Source: Verrucomicrobiota bacterium (GTDB taxonomy: Bacteria > Verrucomicrobiota > Verrucomicrobiia > Chthoniobacterales > Terrimicrobiaceae). From it: a stretch of 6,887 bases of DNA. The notes under the pieces were generated by a model, which was given only the letters and a program-made list of their open reading frames with translations, was not told where the DNA came from and ran no database searches. The position numbers were made by a program, and so were the translations under genes. The stretch spans positions 1 through 6,887 of the forward strand of contig JAPLTI010000038.1 of the NCBI GenBank assembly GCA_026398285.1. The letters are read 5' to 3'. Shown in pieces: positions 6,795 to 6,887 of the stretch (position 1 is its first letter; each line of letters starts with the position of its first letter).

Positions 6795-6887
6795 TTATCC
6801 GAAAATGTCATCCGCATCATTGCCCACATCTTGCTCATTCGGTTCGCCTTTGGCTGCGCTCTGGATTTTCGCCGTTTCCTTGAGGAT
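6795..6887 (-). CDS. C-terminal end of an unrecognised protein (partial, 5' part outside window)
   Basis: An open frame enters from the right edge and runs 30 codons to a TAA at 6797-6795. The visible residues begin ILKETAKIQSAAKG and end in a polar, acidic tail, DVGNDADDIFG. The first part would suit a helix; the tail looks disordered. The reading is in the same direction as all other genes and stops 51 bases before the MoxR-type gene, so it is probably the previous member of the same operon. An acidic tail closing on a hydrophobic residue loosely recalls protein-docking tails such as that of SSB, but the match is poor and I do not assign a family. The partial frame is called on its position, its single clean stop and the absence of a competing frame. 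Confidence 0.6.
   Translation of the reverse strand: MLKETAKIQSAAKGEPNEQDVGNDADDIFG

Overview
The window is a single compact gene cluster read entirely on the minus strand, so transcription runs from high to low coordinates. It holds five complete protein genes, the last 30 codons of a gene upstream (right edge) and the first 19 codons of a gene downstream (left edge). Gaps between genes are 51, 40, 13, 32, 4 and 76 bases, with no convincing terminator inside, which is the layout of one operon. The DNA is moderately GC-rich. Only the first complete gene has a clear Shine-Dalgarno sequence; the rest seem to rely on coupling or on weak-SD initiation. The host is a bacterium. A lineage that uses few SD sequences (for example Verrucomicrobiota or Planctomycetota) would fit, but the window has no marker gene that fixes the taxon.

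In order of transcription: (a) 6887-6795, C-terminal end of an unknown protein with an acidic tail; (b) 6743-5406, a MoxR/AAA_5-type AAA+ ATPase with an apparent BRCT-like domain at its N-terminus; (c) 5365-3797, a protein with an N-terminal zincin-like HExxH segment and a C-terminal von Willebrand factor A (VWA) domain with a complete MIDAS motif; (d) 3783-3211, a small protein that looks like the ClpP/crotonase fold but seems to lack the catalytic Ser and His; (e) 3178-2000, a second, unrelated classical AAA ATPase of BCS1-like type; (f) 1995-136, a large all-helical LRV/HEAT-type repeat protein; (g) 59-1, start of another gene, preceded by three 12-base direct repeats.

MoxR ATPase plus VWA protein is a well-known chaperone pair (RavA-ViaA, NorQ-NorD, CbbQ-CbbO, CobS-CobT), usually used to remodel or metallate a target complex. 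Here the pair is extended by a ClpP-like protein, a second AAA ATPase and a repeat scaffold. None of the usual targets (Rubisco, nitric oxide reductase, cobaltochelatase) is visible. My inference is a multi-component, NTP-driven protein-remodelling or proteolysis machine: the repeat protein as recognition scaffold, the two ATPases as motors, the VWA protein as adaptor and possible metalloprotease, and the ClpP-like protein as a structural chamber or pseudoprotease. Computational work has proposed that some MoxR-VWA 'ternary' systems act in biological conflict. This cluster could be such a system, but nothing here proves a defence role. All functional calls come from reading motifs by eye, without any database search.
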